From Porphyromonadaceae bacterium UBA4262 (GTDB lineage: Bacteria > Bacteroidota > Bacteroidia > Bacteroidales > Muribaculaceae), in contig DGWI01000012.1 of the NCBI GenBank assembly GCA_002396085.1, forward strand, positions 16,853 through 80,852: a DNA stretch of 64,000 nt, in the 5' to 3' direction. Shown piece by piece: positions 1 to 8,670 of this stretch. The translations under genes were made by a program, and so were the position numbers. A model generated the notes under the pieces. It worked only from the letters and a program-made list of their open reading frames with translations. It did no database searches and was not told where the DNA came from. How positions within the stretch are numbered: position 1 is the first letter of the stretch; the number at the start of each line of letters is the position of its first letter.

Positions 1-55
1 GGGACTTCGAAACATCGGGACTTCGGAACATCGGAACATCGAAATATCGAATTTT
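1..55. repeat. Degenerate octamer repeat upstream of ABC gene
   Basis: A run of imperfect 8-9 bp units of the form CGAAAYAT/CGGAACAT reaches almost to the start codon at 56. The same family, in the same orientation relative to the downstream gene, fills the gap upstream of leuB (3345-3478). The left edge is cut by the window start, so the full copy number is unknown. Confidence 0.75.
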
Positions 56-757
56 ATGATTGAAATAAACAATCTAAAGAAGCAATTCGGCGAAACATGT
101 GCCTGCGATATCCCCTCGTTTACTATTAACGATGGGGATATTCTGGGACTTGTCGGCAACAACGGTGCAGGCAAGACCACGCTCTTCCGCCTGCTGCTCG
201 ACCTGCTACAGGCTGACGAGGGGGCAGTACTGATTAACGCTGTCAATCCTGCAGAAAGCGAAGCATGGAAACAGTATGTTGGAGCCTACATTGATGAGGG
301 ATTCCTCATCGACTTCCTAACCCCCGAGGAATACTTTGCCTTCCTCGGCAAGATTTCCGGTATCAGCCAGCAGGAGACAGACCAGCGACTACAGCTATTC
401 GAGCGCTTTGCCAATGGCGAAGTGTTCGGACAAAAGAAACTTATCCGCAACCTCTCTGCTGGTAACAAAATGAAGGTGGGCATCATCTCCGCATTGTTGC
501 GACAGCCCAGGATTGTCATCTTAGACGAGCCTTTCAACTATCTCGACCCCACCAGCCAGCTGGTGCTTAAGCATCTTCTGACGGACTATGCCCAACAGAC
601 TGGGGCAACCATTCTTATCTCCAGCCACAACCTGCAGCACACCATTGACATCTCGTCGCGGATCGCCTTGCTCGAGAATGGCCGTATCATACGTGACCTT
701 GCCAACGCCGAAGGCTCTGCTGCCCAGGAACTGCAAGAATACTTCGGAGCAGAATAA
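56..757 (+). CDS. ABC transporter ATP-binding protein
   Basis: The 233-residue protein is a single nucleotide-binding domain of an ABC transporter, expected on the cytoplasmic face of a membrane permease. The Walker A motif is GNNGAGKTT near residue 36, the signature is the variant LSAGN near residue 140, and Walker B with the catalytic Glu is VILDEP near residue 160. A switch His follows in ISSHN. The length is normal for a stand-alone ATPase. No permease gene follows; it may lie upstream, outside the window. The ATG at 56 sits directly after the octamer repeat. The substrate cannot be told from the ATPase alone. Confidence 0.9.
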   Translation: MIEINNLKKQFGETCACDIPSFTINDGDILGLVGNNGAGKTTLFRLLLDLLQADEGAVLINAVNPAESEAWKQYVGAYIDEGFLIDFLTPEEYFAFLGKISGISQQETDQRLQLFERFANGEVFGQKKLIRNLSAGNKMKVGIISALLRQPRIVILDEPFNYLDPTSQLVLKHLLTDYAQQTGATILISSHNLQHTIDISSRIALLENGRIIRDLANAEGSAAQELQEYFGAE

Positions 758-805
758 TCAAAAGGGATCCTGCACCATACAGTGTGGGGATGAATAATGA
801 AAAGG

Positions 806-839
806 AATCCTGCATCACTGTGATGCAGGATTTCTTTTT
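806..839 (+). terminator. Rho-independent terminator, convergent genes
   Basis: Perfect arms AATCCTGCATCAC (806-818) and GTGATGCAGGATT (820-832) are followed by TTTCTTTTT. It lies between the convergent ABC gene and the DUF5715 gene and may act in both directions, although the T-tract favours the plus strand. A decayed partial copy of the same hairpin (ATCCTGCAC...GTGTGGGGAT) lies just before it, at about 767-791. Confidence 0.85.
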
Positions 840-850
840 CATTCGTGAGA

Positions 851-1543
851 CTATCTTACTGTAAGATGGAAGCAACCTTGCTTGACCTCGTACTTGATGT
901 AGCATCGCCCTTCCTGCCGCTTGTCGCGCAACACTTCGGAAAGCACCCACTTCAGAGTATCATCGCGGACGGGCTGGCTGACTGCCCTATAACGGTTGTA
1001 GCAGATGTCTACGGTGGTACCAAAGAGATGACATGAACGTTCTGTGGCGTTCTGATTGTGACGCTGCAACTTGGCCACATCGTCCATCGTACGCAACATG
1101 CTGGTCACGATGAGCTTGTTGAACGGCACCCCTTTGGCATAGAGACTATCGTAGAATGCCTGCCCGATATCCTGAAGCAGCACAGCAGCACGCGGCACCA
1201 GATAAGGTATGCTACTGTTCAGACGGTCAACATGGTAATAGGGACTCTCGCCTACATACACCAACTCCTTCTTGCGCTGCTCAGCATCCTCGCGGTTCCT
1301 TACTGGCTGGACGCCCCAACGCTCTGCGGCCACTATCTGAGTGTCTTGCAGATCGGGGAAGGCCTCTTTATAGCTCGGAACAGAGCGAATGGGATGAGGA
1401 ATGTCCGCAAAATAGGAGCTCTTGCCATCATGGGTGTCAGAGGTTTCCTTTCCGTACGACAAGCGTTTGGCAATAGCCAGCACGGCTACTACAGCAAAGA
1501 ACAGCAAGACATATTGTCGCTTACTCAGATGCTTATGTTTCAT
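851..1543 (-). CDS. DUF5715 family protein (M15-peptidase-like)
   Basis: A 230-residue protein with an N-terminal membrane anchor or uncleaved signal (residues 11-27, VLLFFAVVAVLAIA). The core carries TSMLRT and SCHLFGTTVDI, resembling the SxHxxGxAxD zinc-binding motif of M15/VanY-type D-Ala-D-Ala peptidases, and a C-terminal CFHLTV could supply the last His. This suggests a periplasmic peptidoglycan peptidase, but activity is inferred; the family is usually annotated only as DUF5715. It is the last gene of the leu transcription unit, 25 bp after the TPR gene, and ends at the convergent terminator. Confidence 0.75.
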   Translation of the reverse strand: MKHKHLSKRQYVLLFFAVVAVLAIAKRLSYGKETSDTHDGKSSYFADIPHPIRSVPSYKEAFPDLQDTQIVAAERWGVQPVRNREDAEQRKKELVYVGESPYYHVDRLNSSIPYLVPRAAVLLQDIGQAFYDSLYAKGVPFNKLIVTSMLRTMDDVAKLQRHNQNATERSCHLFGTTVDICYNRYRAVSQPVRDDTLKWVLSEVLRDKRQEGRCYIKYEVKQGCFHLTVR

Positions 1544-1568
1544 AATGTACTAATTACTCACCATCGGG

Positions 1569-2270
1569 TTACTTTTTCCTGATTCTGTCGTACCATTCGC
1601 GCAGCCACCCCCGCGGGATGCCACGACCAACCGCAGCATCCAGCACCCGACGGGCCTCCTCGCGACGATTCAGAGCAATCAGCAAGTCGACATGCGACAC
1701 CACAAAGCCGGCGTCCTTCGGATCCAGACGCGAAGCCTGCTCCCAGTCATAGAGCGCCGCCTCCGTTTGCTGCAGCTCGCGCTCCAAGGCAGCTCGCGAG
1801 GCATAGGCAATAGCAGAGTCGGGATTCAGCTCCACCGTTTGGTTCAGCTGGTCAAGTGCCTCCTGCCTGCGCCCCGTCTGCTGCAGCACATAGGCCAGTG
1901 AGAGCCGGGCCTCAAAGTGGCGCGGAACCAGTTTCAGCAGTTCCTCATAGTCGTTACGGGCCATGTCAAACCGCCGCAGATGTGTGTTGGCATAGCCCCG
2001 ATAGAAGAGAGCAGCCGGATTATGCGGTTCGCGCTGAAGCACCTGGGAATACTCATCAGCAGCATATTCCCACTGCTGCAGCTGCAGATTGGCAGTGGCT
2101 TTGCGCAGATGCAGGTCTGTAGACCAAGAGCTGCCGGCAATCAGCTGGTTGAGTACGGCCAGCGAGTCACGCCAGCGCTGGCTGTCCTGCGCATGGAGAC
2201 TGGTCTGCAAAAGAATAGCTCCACACAGCAGGACCAACATTCTCGGAATCAGATGGGAATACGGTCTCAT
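1569..2270 (-). CDS. Tetratricopeptide repeat protein, exported
   Basis: A 233-residue TPR protein. The chosen ATG at 2270 overlaps the leuB stop as ATGA, indicating translational coupling; the longer frame from 2297 would overlap leuB by 31 bp and add residues before a clear signal peptide (MRPYSHLIPRMLVLLCGAILLQ, cleaved near HAQ). Four to five TPR helices pairs follow, with repeat hallmarks such as NPAALFYRGYAN and DSAIAYASRAA, then DAGFVVSHVDLL. It probably acts as a protein-protein scaffold in the periplasm. Its place inside a leucine operon is not explained by its sequence. Confidence 0.8.
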   Translation of the reverse strand: MRPYSHLIPRMLVLLCGAILLQTSLHAQDSQRWRDSLAVLNQLIAGSSWSTDLHLRKATANLQLQQWEYAADEYSQVLQREPHNPAALFYRGYANTHLRRFDMARNDYEELLKLVPRHFEARLSLAYVLQQTGRRQEALDQLNQTVELNPDSAIAYASRAALERELQQTEAALYDWEQASRLDPKDAGFVVSHVDLLIALNRREEARRVLDAAVGRGIPRGWLREWYDRIRKK

Positions 2271-3328
2271 GCTTTCCGGATATAGTCTACAATCCATGCA
2301 CCAACCTCATTGGTGCCATACTTGGCACCGCCCTCCACTTGTATTTCAGGAGTACGCACATTGGCGTCGAGCGATGCATCAACGGCGTCACGAACCAGCT
2401 GTCCCTCCTTGGTCAGTCCGAAATGCTCCAACAGCATGGCAGCAGAGAGAATCTGCGCCAGGGGGTTGGCCAGGTTCTGTCCGGCAGCCTGTGGCCATGA
2501 GCCATGAACAGGTTCGAACAGCGGAGTATGCTCTCCCAGCGACGACGATGGCTGCAGGCCCATGGAGCCGGTGATGCACGAGGTCTCGTCGGTCAGGATG
2601 TCGCCGAACGTGTTCTCCGTCACGATGACATCGAAGAAGCGTGGCTCCGTCAGCACGCGCATGGAGGCATTGTCGATAAACATATAGTCGGTTGTCACCT
2701 CAGGATACTGCGGTTCCATCTCCTTGGCAATCTGTCGCCACAGGCGCGATGATGCCAGCACGTTAGCCTTGTCGACCACGGTGAGATGCTTCTTGCGCGT
2801 CATCGCCATCTCGAAGGCCACCTTCAGGATGCGCTCAATCTCCGGACGAGTATAGACGTCGGTATCGTAGGCACGGTCGTTGTCCTGATACTTCTCGCCA
2901 AAATACATGCCGCCCGTCAGCTCGCGAATCACCACGAAGTCGGCCCCGCGCAACAATTCATCCTTCAGTGGCGACTTGTGGAGCAGACAGTCGAAGGTAG
3001 CCACCGGTCGCACATTAGCAAACAGCCCCAGTTGCTTGCGCATGGCCAGCAGTCCCGTCTCCGGACGGATCTTCAGCGTGGGGTTGTTGTCATACTTCAG
3101 GTCGCCCACCGCAGCAAACAGCACTGCATCTGCACGCATGCAGACATCGTGGGTAGCGGCGGGATACGGGTCGCCGCAGGCTTCTATGGCACAGGCGCCC
3201 ACCAGAGCCTCCTCATAGAGGAACTCGTGTCCGCACTTGGCTGCAATGGCATCCATCACGGCCAGCCCTTGTTTCATAATCTCAGGCCCGATACCATCAC
3301 CGGGCAATACTGCAATCTTTAGTTTCAT
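2267..3328 (-). CDS. leuB: 3-isopropylmalate dehydrogenase
   Basis: The 353-residue protein has the usual length and motifs of LeuB, which oxidises and decarboxylates 3-isopropylmalate to 2-oxoisocaproate with NAD+ in leucine synthesis. Seen are AVLPGDGIGPEI at the N-terminus, the substrate loop RPETGLLAMRKQLGLFANVRP with its Arg residues, TGGMYFG, the catalytic Lys in DKANVL, the metal Asp in NTFGDILTDE, and the adenine-binding EPVHGSWPQAAGQN. It lies between the second synthase gene (150 bp repeat-filled gap) and the TPR gene (4-bp overlap), within the leu operon. Confidence 0.97.
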   Translation of the reverse strand: MKLKIAVLPGDGIGPEIMKQGLAVMDAIAAKCGHEFLYEEALVGACAIEACGDPYPAATHDVCMRADAVLFAAVGDLKYDNNPTLKIRPETGLLAMRKQLGLFANVRPVATFDCLLHKSPLKDELLRGADFVVIRELTGGMYFGEKYQDNDRAYDTDVYTRPEIERILKVAFEMAMTRKKHLTVVDKANVLASSRLWRQIAKEMEPQYPEVTTDYMFIDNASMRVLTEPRFFDVIVTENTFGDILTDETSCITGSMGLQPSSSLGEHTPLFEPVHGSWPQAAGQNLANPLAQILSAAMLLEHFGLTKEGQLVRDAVDASLDANVRTPEIQVEGGAKYGTNEVGAWIVDYIRKA

Positions 3329-3344
3329 AATTATTTCCTTTTTT

Positions 3345-3478
3345 TCGGGGGTTCGTTATTTCGGGGGTTCGTTATTTCGATGCTTCGATATTTCGATGCT
3401 TCGATATTTCGATGTTTCGATATTTCGATATTTCGAGGTTTCGAGGCTTCGATGTTTCGATGTTTCGGGGTTTCGGGG
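3345..3478. repeat. CGAARYAT octamer repeat inside leu operon
   Basis: About fifteen degenerate 8-9 bp units (minus-strand sense CGAAACAT, CGAAATAT, CGAAGCAT, ending in CGAACCCC variants) fill the 150 bp between the synthase stop at 3479 and the leuB start at 3328. The array begins directly at the upstream stop codon. The regular period makes it prone to slippage. The same family precedes the gene at 56. Confidence 0.85.
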
Positions 3479-5056
3479 TTACTTCGTCAGGTCGTTCTCG
3501 ATGATATTCAGCATCTTGAATGTGGCCTTTATGGCAGCGTCTGTCTGGTCGGCATCGAGTCCGCGCGTGCGCAGCAGACCGCCGTTATAGTGCCACGTGA
3601 TAACGGTCTGCACCAAAGCATCCGTACGTCCTCCGGGGGGTATGGTCACCTGATAGTTGGCCAAAGTGGGGAATGTGCGGTTCAGATACTTGCGATAGAT
3701 AAAGCGCAGTACCTTGACAAAGGCATTGTACTGTCCGTCGCCCGTTGCTCCTGCTTCATATTGTTTCCCGTTGATTTCCACGCGCACGTTAGCCCCGGGC
3801 TTCAGTCCGTAGGCTGTCGACACCTGATAGCTCACCAGCTTCACCTTGTCTTCCGACCCGTCGTGCTTCAGGACATCGGAGACGATGTATGGCAAGTCTT
3901 CCTGGGTCACTATCTCCTTCTTGTCGCCCAGCTCGGTGATGCGCTGTGTGACGCGGCGCGTCTGCTCCGGTGTCAGCTCCAGCCCCAGCTCCTCCAGGTT
4001 CTTGGCGATGTTGGCGCGTCCGGAGTTCTTGCCCAGGGCATACTCGCGCTTGCGTCCAAAGCGCTCGGGCATCAGCTCGTTGTAATAGAGCTTGTCCTTC
4101 GAGTCGCCGTCGGCATGCACGCCCGCCACCTGGGTAAACACATTCTCGCCCACGATGGGTTGGTTGGGTGCTACGCTGATGCCGCTGAAGCTCTCCACCA
4201 TGCGCGAGAGGTCGTTGAGCTGGCTCTCCACGATGCTGGTCTTGGCATGGAACTGGTCCTTCAGGATAGCCTGCACGGACGCGATGGGTGCATTGCCGCA
4301 GCGCTCGCCCAGCCCATTGACGGTGACGTGCAGTCCGCGCGCTCCGCTGAGCACGGCGGCCAGCGAGTTGGAGACCGCCAGGTCGTAGTCGTTATGGGCA
4401 TGGAAGTCGAAGTGGCAATCCGGATAACGCTTCATCATCTTGCGGAAGTACTCGATGACCTGCAGTGGATTCATCACTCCGAGGGTATCGGGCAGCATGA
4501 AGCGCCTGACGGGTGTGCCTTGCCGCTCCAGCAGGCTGTCCACCAGCTGGTAGACATAGTCGGGCGAGTCTTTCATTCCGTTCGACCAGTCTTCCAAGTA
4601 TAGGTTGACACCGATGCCGAGCTGTTCGGCATAGTCCAGCTCGTGGCAGATGTCGGCAATGTGCTGCTCCGGGGTTTTGTGCAGCTGTAGTGTGCAATGC
4701 TTCAGCGAGCCCTTGGCCAGCAGGTTGATGACGCGCCCGCCGCAGTGTGCTATCCAGTCGAGGCTCTTGCCGCCGTCCACGAATCCCAATACTTCCACAC
4801 GGTCGAGCATGCCGACCTTCTGGGCAAAGTTGCATATCTTGGTGACAGCCTCTCGCTCGCCTTCGGAGACACGCGCCGATGCCACCTCTATGCGGTCTAC
4901 TTTGACATCATAAAGCAGTTTGCGGGCCATGACCAGCTTCTCGTGGGGCAGGAACGACACTCCGTTGGTCTGCTCACCGTCGCGCAGCGTCGAGTCCATG
5001 ATTTCGATGTACGGCGCGATGCGTGTGTAGCTGTTTATCTGTTGAGCTGTTCCCAT
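3479..5056 (-). CDS. Second 2-isopropylmalate/citramalate synthase-type enzyme
   Basis: A 525-residue HMGL-like aldol-condensing enzyme with a C-terminal LeuA regulatory domain. Catalytic-barrel motifs are IMDSTLRDGEQTNGVSF near residue 20, FHAHNDYDLA near 210 with the metal His pair, and NGLGERCGNA. The regulatory part (about 380-525) includes GKQYEAGATGDGQYNAFVKV. It is clearly different from LeuA (7026-8522) and is longer between domains. Citramalate synthase (pyruvate + acetyl-CoA, first step of threonine-independent isoleucine synthesis) is a reasonable inference, since citramalate and 2-isopropylmalate share LeuCDB; a second isopropylmalate synthase or homocitrate synthase is possible. 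The start overlaps the leuD end by 22 bp. Confidence 0.85.
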   Translation of the reverse strand: MGTAQQINSYTRIAPYIEIMDSTLRDGEQTNGVSFLPHEKLVMARKLLYDVKVDRIEVASARVSEGEREAVTKICNFAQKVGMLDRVEVLGFVDGGKSLDWIAHCGGRVINLLAKGSLKHCTLQLHKTPEQHIADICHELDYAEQLGIGVNLYLEDWSNGMKDSPDYVYQLVDSLLERQGTPVRRFMLPDTLGVMNPLQVIEYFRKMMKRYPDCHFDFHAHNDYDLAVSNSLAAVLSGARGLHVTVNGLGERCGNAPIASVQAILKDQFHAKTSIVESQLNDLSRMVESFSGISVAPNQPIVGENVFTQVAGVHADGDSKDKLYYNELMPERFGRKREYALGKNSGRANIAKNLEELGLELTPEQTRRVTQRITELGDKKEIVTQEDLPYIVSDVLKHDGSEDKVKLVSYQVSTAYGLKPGANVRVEINGKQYEAGATGDGQYNAFVKVLRFIYRKYLNRTFPTLANYQVTIPPGGRTDALVQTVITWHYNGGLLRTRGLDADQTDAAIKATFKMLNIIENDLTK

Positions 5057-5631
5057 TGTTCTATCTTCTCCTTATTCTCCAACAGGAAGTCAATGTCGTC
5101 GAGTCCGTTCATCAGACAGTGCTTCTTGTATCCGTTGATGTCGAACTGCTCGCGCCGGCCCGTGGCCTTGTTGGTGACGGTCTGCAGGGGCAGGTCTACT
5201 TCTACTTCTGTCGCGGGATTGCTGCTGATGCTCTGGAACAATTCCTCCAGGAAGTCGTCGCTCACCTGTACGGGCAACACGAAGTTGTTCAGTTCGTTGT
5301 TCTTGTGAATGTCTGCAAAGAAGGAGCTGATGACTACGCGGAATCCATAGCCCGCGATGGCCCATGCTGCATGCTCGCGCGACGAACCGGAGCCGAAGTT
5401 CTTGCCCGCCACGAGTATGCAGCCCGAGTATGTAGGGTCGTTGAGCACGAAGTCCTCTACCGGCGAGCCGTCGGCCCTGTAGCGCCAGTCGCGGAAGAGG
5501 TTGTCGCCGAAGAAGCTTTCCTCGCGGGTGGTAGCCTTGAGGAATCGGGCCGGGATGATCTGGTCGGTATCTACGTTCTCCAACGGCAGGGGAACGCACG
5601 TGCTGGTGATAACGTTGAATTTCTGTTTCAT
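5035..5631 (-). CDS. leuD: 3-isopropylmalate dehydratase small subunit
   Basis: The 198-residue swivel-domain subunit pairs with LeuC to isomerise 2- to 3-isopropylmalate. Recognisable motifs are PLPLENVDTDQIIPARFL at residues 14-31, GKNFGSGSSREHA near 80, and FADIHKNNELNNFVLP. The ATG at 5631 overlaps the leuC stop as ATGA; a frame extended upstream to 5892 is only antisense-like noise over leuC. Its 3' end overlaps the next gene by 22 bp, consistent with tight coupling in the operon. Confidence 0.96.
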   Translation of the reverse strand: MKQKFNVITSTCVPLPLENVDTDQIIPARFLKATTREESFFGDNLFRDWRYRADGSPVEDFVLNDPTYSGCILVAGKNFGSGSSREHAAWAIAGYGFRVVISSFFADIHKNNELNNFVLPVQVSDDFLEELFQSISSNPATEVEVDLPLQTVTNKATGRREQFDINGYKKHCLMNGLDDIDFLLENKEKIEQWEQLNR

Positions 5632-7022
5632 AATAGTGTACGTGGATCGGTTATTACTCCTGTTACTGCTGCGGCGGCGGCCACCAGTGGCGAGCAGAGG
5701 ATGGTTCGCGAGCCGGGTCCCTGACGGCCCTCGAAGTTGCGGTTCGATGTAGAGACGGCATACTTGCCTGCCGGCACCTTGTCGTCGTTCATGGCCAGAC
5801 AGGCCGAGCAGCCCGGCTGGCGTATCTCGAATCCCGCAGCCTGGAGCACCTGGTCCAGTCGCTCCTCGCGGATCTGCCTGTCGACCGCCCATGAGCCCGG
5901 CACCAGCCAGGCCACCACATCGGGCGCCTTCTTCCTGCCCCTGACGATGGAGGCAAAGGCCCGGAAGTCCTCGATGCGGCCATTGGTGCAGGCCCCCAGG
6001 AAGACGTAGTCTATCTTCTTGCCCAGCAGGCGTTCGCCGGCGTTGAATCCCATATAGTCGAGTGCCTTCCGGAATCCCTGCTCGGGCGCCTTGGCCTGGG
6101 CAGCGGTCTGCGGAATAGGCTCGGTGATGCCGATGCCCATGCCGGGATTGGTGCCGTAGGTGATGCGGGGCTCTATGTCCTTGGCGTCGAACACCATTTC
6201 GCGGTCGAACACGGCGTCCGGGTCGCTCTGCAGCGTCTTCCAGTAGGCCACGGCCTTCGTCCAGTCGTCGCCCTTGGGGGCATACTCCTTGTCTTTCAGA
6301 TATTCGAAGGTCACCTCGTCGGGGGCGATGAAGCCGCCGCGGGCACCCATCTCTATCGAGAGGTTGCAGAGCGTCAGCCTGCCCTCCATCGAGAGGCTGC
6401 GCACCACCTCGCCGCTGTACTCCACGAAGTATCCCGTGGCCCCGCTGGTGGTCAGCTGGCTCATCAGGTAGAGCGCCACGTCCTTGGCCGTCACCCCCTG
6501 CTGCAGCCGGCCCTCAATGCGGATGCGCATGGATTTGGGCTTCTGCTGCAGGATGCACTGCGAGGCCAGCACCATCTCCACCTCCGAGGTGCCTATGCCG
6601 AAGGCCACGGCCCCCATGGCCCCGTGGGTGGAGGTGTGCGAGTCGCCGCAGACGATGGTCATGCCGGGCAGCGACAGTCCCTTCTCCGGGCCCACCACAT
6701 GTATGATGCCGTTGTCCGGCGAGAACATGCCGTAGTGGGTCAGCCCGAAGTCGCGGGCGTTCTGCTCCAGCGCGGCCACCTGCCGGGCACTGACGGGGTC
6801 CTGGATGGGCTTGTCCTGGTCGTGCGTAGGCGTATTGTGGTCGGGCATGCAGAATATCTGTGCCGGGCGCAGACACCTGAGCCCCCTGGCCCTCATGCCT
6901 TCGAAGGCCTGGGGCGATGTCACCTCGTGGCAGTAGAGGCGGTCGATATATAGCTGGGTGGGACCGTCGGCCACCTGCTGCACCACGTGCCGGTCCCAGA
7001 TCTTGTCGAATAATGTCTTCAT
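5628..7022 (-). CDS. leuC: 3-isopropylmalate dehydratase large subunit
   Basis: The 464-residue aconitase-family subunit carries the [4Fe-4S] cluster of isopropylmalate isomerase. Visible are DHNTPT near residue 55, GDSHTSTHGAMGAVAFGIGTSEVE near 125, the first cluster Cys in FLGACTNGRIEDF, and the CxxC pair in PGCSACLAMN near 405. Length is normal. It starts 3 bp after the leuA stop and ends in a 4-bp overlap with leuD, so leuACD are transcriptionally and translationally linked. Confidence 0.97.
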   Translation of the reverse strand: MKTLFDKIWDRHVVQQVADGPTQLYIDRLYCHEVTSPQAFEGMRARGLRCLRPAQIFCMPDHNTPTHDQDKPIQDPVSARQVAALEQNARDFGLTHYGMFSPDNGIIHVVGPEKGLSLPGMTIVCGDSHTSTHGAMGAVAFGIGTSEVEMVLASQCILQQKPKSMRIRIEGRLQQGVTAKDVALYLMSQLTTSGATGYFVEYSGEVVRSLSMEGRLTLCNLSIEMGARGGFIAPDEVTFEYLKDKEYAPKGDDWTKAVAYWKTLQSDPDAVFDREMVFDAKDIEPRITYGTNPGMGIGITEPIPQTAAQAKAPEQGFRKALDYMGFNAGERLLGKKIDYVFLGACTNGRIEDFRAFASIVRGRKKAPDVVAWLVPGSWAVDRQIREERLDQVLQAAGFEIRQPGCSACLAMNDDKVPAGKYAVSTSNRNFEGRQGPGSRTILCSPLVAAAAAVTGVITDPRTLL

Positions 7023-7025
7023 ACC

Positions 7026-8522
7026 TTATTTCTTGAACTTGTTAATACAGTCGATATATGCCTCCACGGAGGCGGTGACGATGTCGGTATTGGCGCCGAA
7101 GCCATAGTAGAGGCTGCCGTCGTACTCCACCTGCATGTGCACCTTGCCCACGTCGTCGGAGCCCTTCGAGATGGCCTGGATGGTAAACTCCTTCAGCGTC
7201 ATCTGCTTCTGGATAATCTTCTTCAGGGCCTTGATGGCAGCGTCCACCGGACCGTTGCCCGAGGCGGCGGCCTCGAACTTCTGGTTCGAGATGTCCAGCC
7301 CTATCGAGGCCACGCTCTTCACGCCCTTGCCCGTGGTCACCTGCAGGAAGTCGAGCTTCACGGCATGGGCCTCGGCCGTGTCGGCACCGGCCAGCATCAG
7401 CACGTCGGCGTCGGTCACCTCCTTCTTCTGGTCGGCCAGCACCAGGAACTTCTCGTACACCTTGTCCAGCTTCTCCTCGGGCAGGTCTACGCCGTTTACC
7501 ATCAGGCGGTATTTCAGGGCTGCCCTGCCCGAGCGGGCCGTCAGCACGATGCTGTTGTCGTCGATGCCCACGTCCTTCGGGTCCATAATCTCGTAGGTAT
7601 GCACGTTCTTCAGCACGCCGTCCTGGTGTATGCCGCTGGAGTGGGCAAAGGCGTTGCGCCCCACGATGGCCTTGTTGGGCTGCACGGGCATGTTCATCAG
7701 GCTCGACACCATGCGGCTGATGGGATAGATCTTCGTGGTGTTGATGTTGGTGTCGATGCCCAGCGAGCGGTGACACTTCAGAATCATCGCTATCTCCTCC
7801 AGCGAGGTGTTGCCGGCCCGCTCGCCGATGCCGTTGACGGTCACCTCCACCTGCCGCGCCCCGGCCATCACGCCGCTCAGCGTGTTGGCCGTAGCCATGC
7901 CCAGGTCGTTGTGGCAGTGGGTGGAGAGGATGGCGCGGTCGATGCCGTCCACGTGCTCCTTCAGGTACTTGATCTTCTCGTAGTACTCCTGCGGCAGGCA
8001 GTAGCCCGTCGTGTCCGGAATGTTCACCACCGTGGCCCCGGCCTTGATGACGGCCTCCACCACGCGGGCCAGGTACTCATTGTCCGTGCGCCCGGCGTCC
8101 TCGCAGTAGAACTCCACGTCCTCCACATAGCGCCGGGCGTACTTGGTGGCCCGCACGGCGCGCTCGATAATATCCTCGCGCGTGGAGTTGAACTTGTACT
8201 TGATGTGCTCGTCGCTCGTGCCGATGCCCGTATGGATACGCTTGTGCTTGGCATACTGCAGGGCCTCGCTGGCCACGTCGATGTCGTGCTCCACGGCCCG
8301 CGTCAGCGCACAGATGGTGGGCCACGTCACGGCCTTCGAAATCTCAATCACCGAGTTGAAGTCGCCGGGGCTCGACACCGGGAACCCCGCCTCAATCACG
8401 TCTACGCCCAGCTGCTCCAGCGCCTTGGCCACCTGGATCTTCTCCACCGTGTTGAGCTGGCAGCCAGGCACCTGCTCGCCGTCGCGAAGCGTAGTGTCGA
8501 AAATAAACAATCTGTCGTTCAT
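7026..8522 (-). CDS. leuA: 2-isopropylmalate synthase
   Basis: The 498-residue enzyme condenses acetyl-CoA with 2-oxoisovalerate, the committed step of leucine synthesis. The N-terminal TIM barrel shows FDTTLRDGEQVPGCQLN at residues 8-24, the metal-binding STHCHNDLG near 205 and NGIGERAGNTSLEE near 235. The C-terminal LeuA allosteric domain (about 375-498) includes DFLQVTTGKGVKS and SGNGPVDAAIKAL, so leucine feedback is likely. It is the first structural gene after the attenuator (8582-8726), with a 59-bp spacer from the terminator hairpin. Confidence 0.97.
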   Translation of the reverse strand: MNDRLFIFDTTLRDGEQVPGCQLNTVEKIQVAKALEQLGVDVIEAGFPVSSPGDFNSVIEISKAVTWPTICALTRAVEHDIDVASEALQYAKHKRIHTGIGTSDEHIKYKFNSTREDIIERAVRATKYARRYVEDVEFYCEDAGRTDNEYLARVVEAVIKAGATVVNIPDTTGYCLPQEYYEKIKYLKEHVDGIDRAILSTHCHNDLGMATANTLSGVMAGARQVEVTVNGIGERAGNTSLEEIAMILKCHRSLGIDTNINTTKIYPISRMVSSLMNMPVQPNKAIVGRNAFAHSSGIHQDGVLKNVHTYEIMDPKDVGIDDNSIVLTARSGRAALKYRLMVNGVDLPEEKLDKVYEKFLVLADQKKEVTDADVLMLAGADTAEAHAVKLDFLQVTTGKGVKSVASIGLDISNQKFEAAASGNGPVDAAIKALKKIIQKQMTLKEFTIQAISKGSDDVGKVHMQVEYDGSLYYGFGANTDIVTASVEAYIDCINKFKK

Positions 8523-8581
8523 CTTAGTTCTGTTTTTTATTGTGTCGTTAAAAATTTTTATGTCTCGATCATACGACTACG

Positions 8582-8616
8582 AAAAAAGCCCTTCACACTC
8601 GGAAGTGAGAAAGGCC
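8582..8616 (-). terminator. Attenuator terminator of the leu operon
   Basis: On the minus strand, arms GGCCTTTCTCACT and AGTGTGAAGGGC close a TCCG loop with one T-T mismatch and are followed by TTTTTT. It lies between the leader peptide and leuA. Its 5' arm contains CACTTCCG (8600-8607), which is perfectly complementary to CGGAAGTG inside the leader reading frame (8663-8670), giving an alternative antiterminator pairing. Confidence 0.9.
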
Positions 8617-8670
8617 CTAATCGTCGTTTGCTTTATATCTTCAAATTACATGCACGCCTTATCACTTCCG
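8600..8670 (-). promoter_or_regulatory. Antiterminator pairing of leu attenuator
   Basis: CGGAAGTG at 8663-8670 (inside codons 19-22 of the leader peptide) can pair over 8 bp with CACTTCCG at 8600-8607 in the terminator 5' arm. A ribosome stalled on the upstream Leu/Ile codons would leave the first segment free and favour antitermination; a ribosome that reaches the leader stop covers it and lets the terminator form. The mechanism is inferred from this arrangement. Confidence 0.8.

Noticed and set aside
5632..5892. An upstream extension of leuD to 285 residues
   Set aside because: The extra 87 residues overlap leuC on the same strand and are noise; the ATG at 5631 makes an ATGA overlap with leuC and gives the normal LeuD length.
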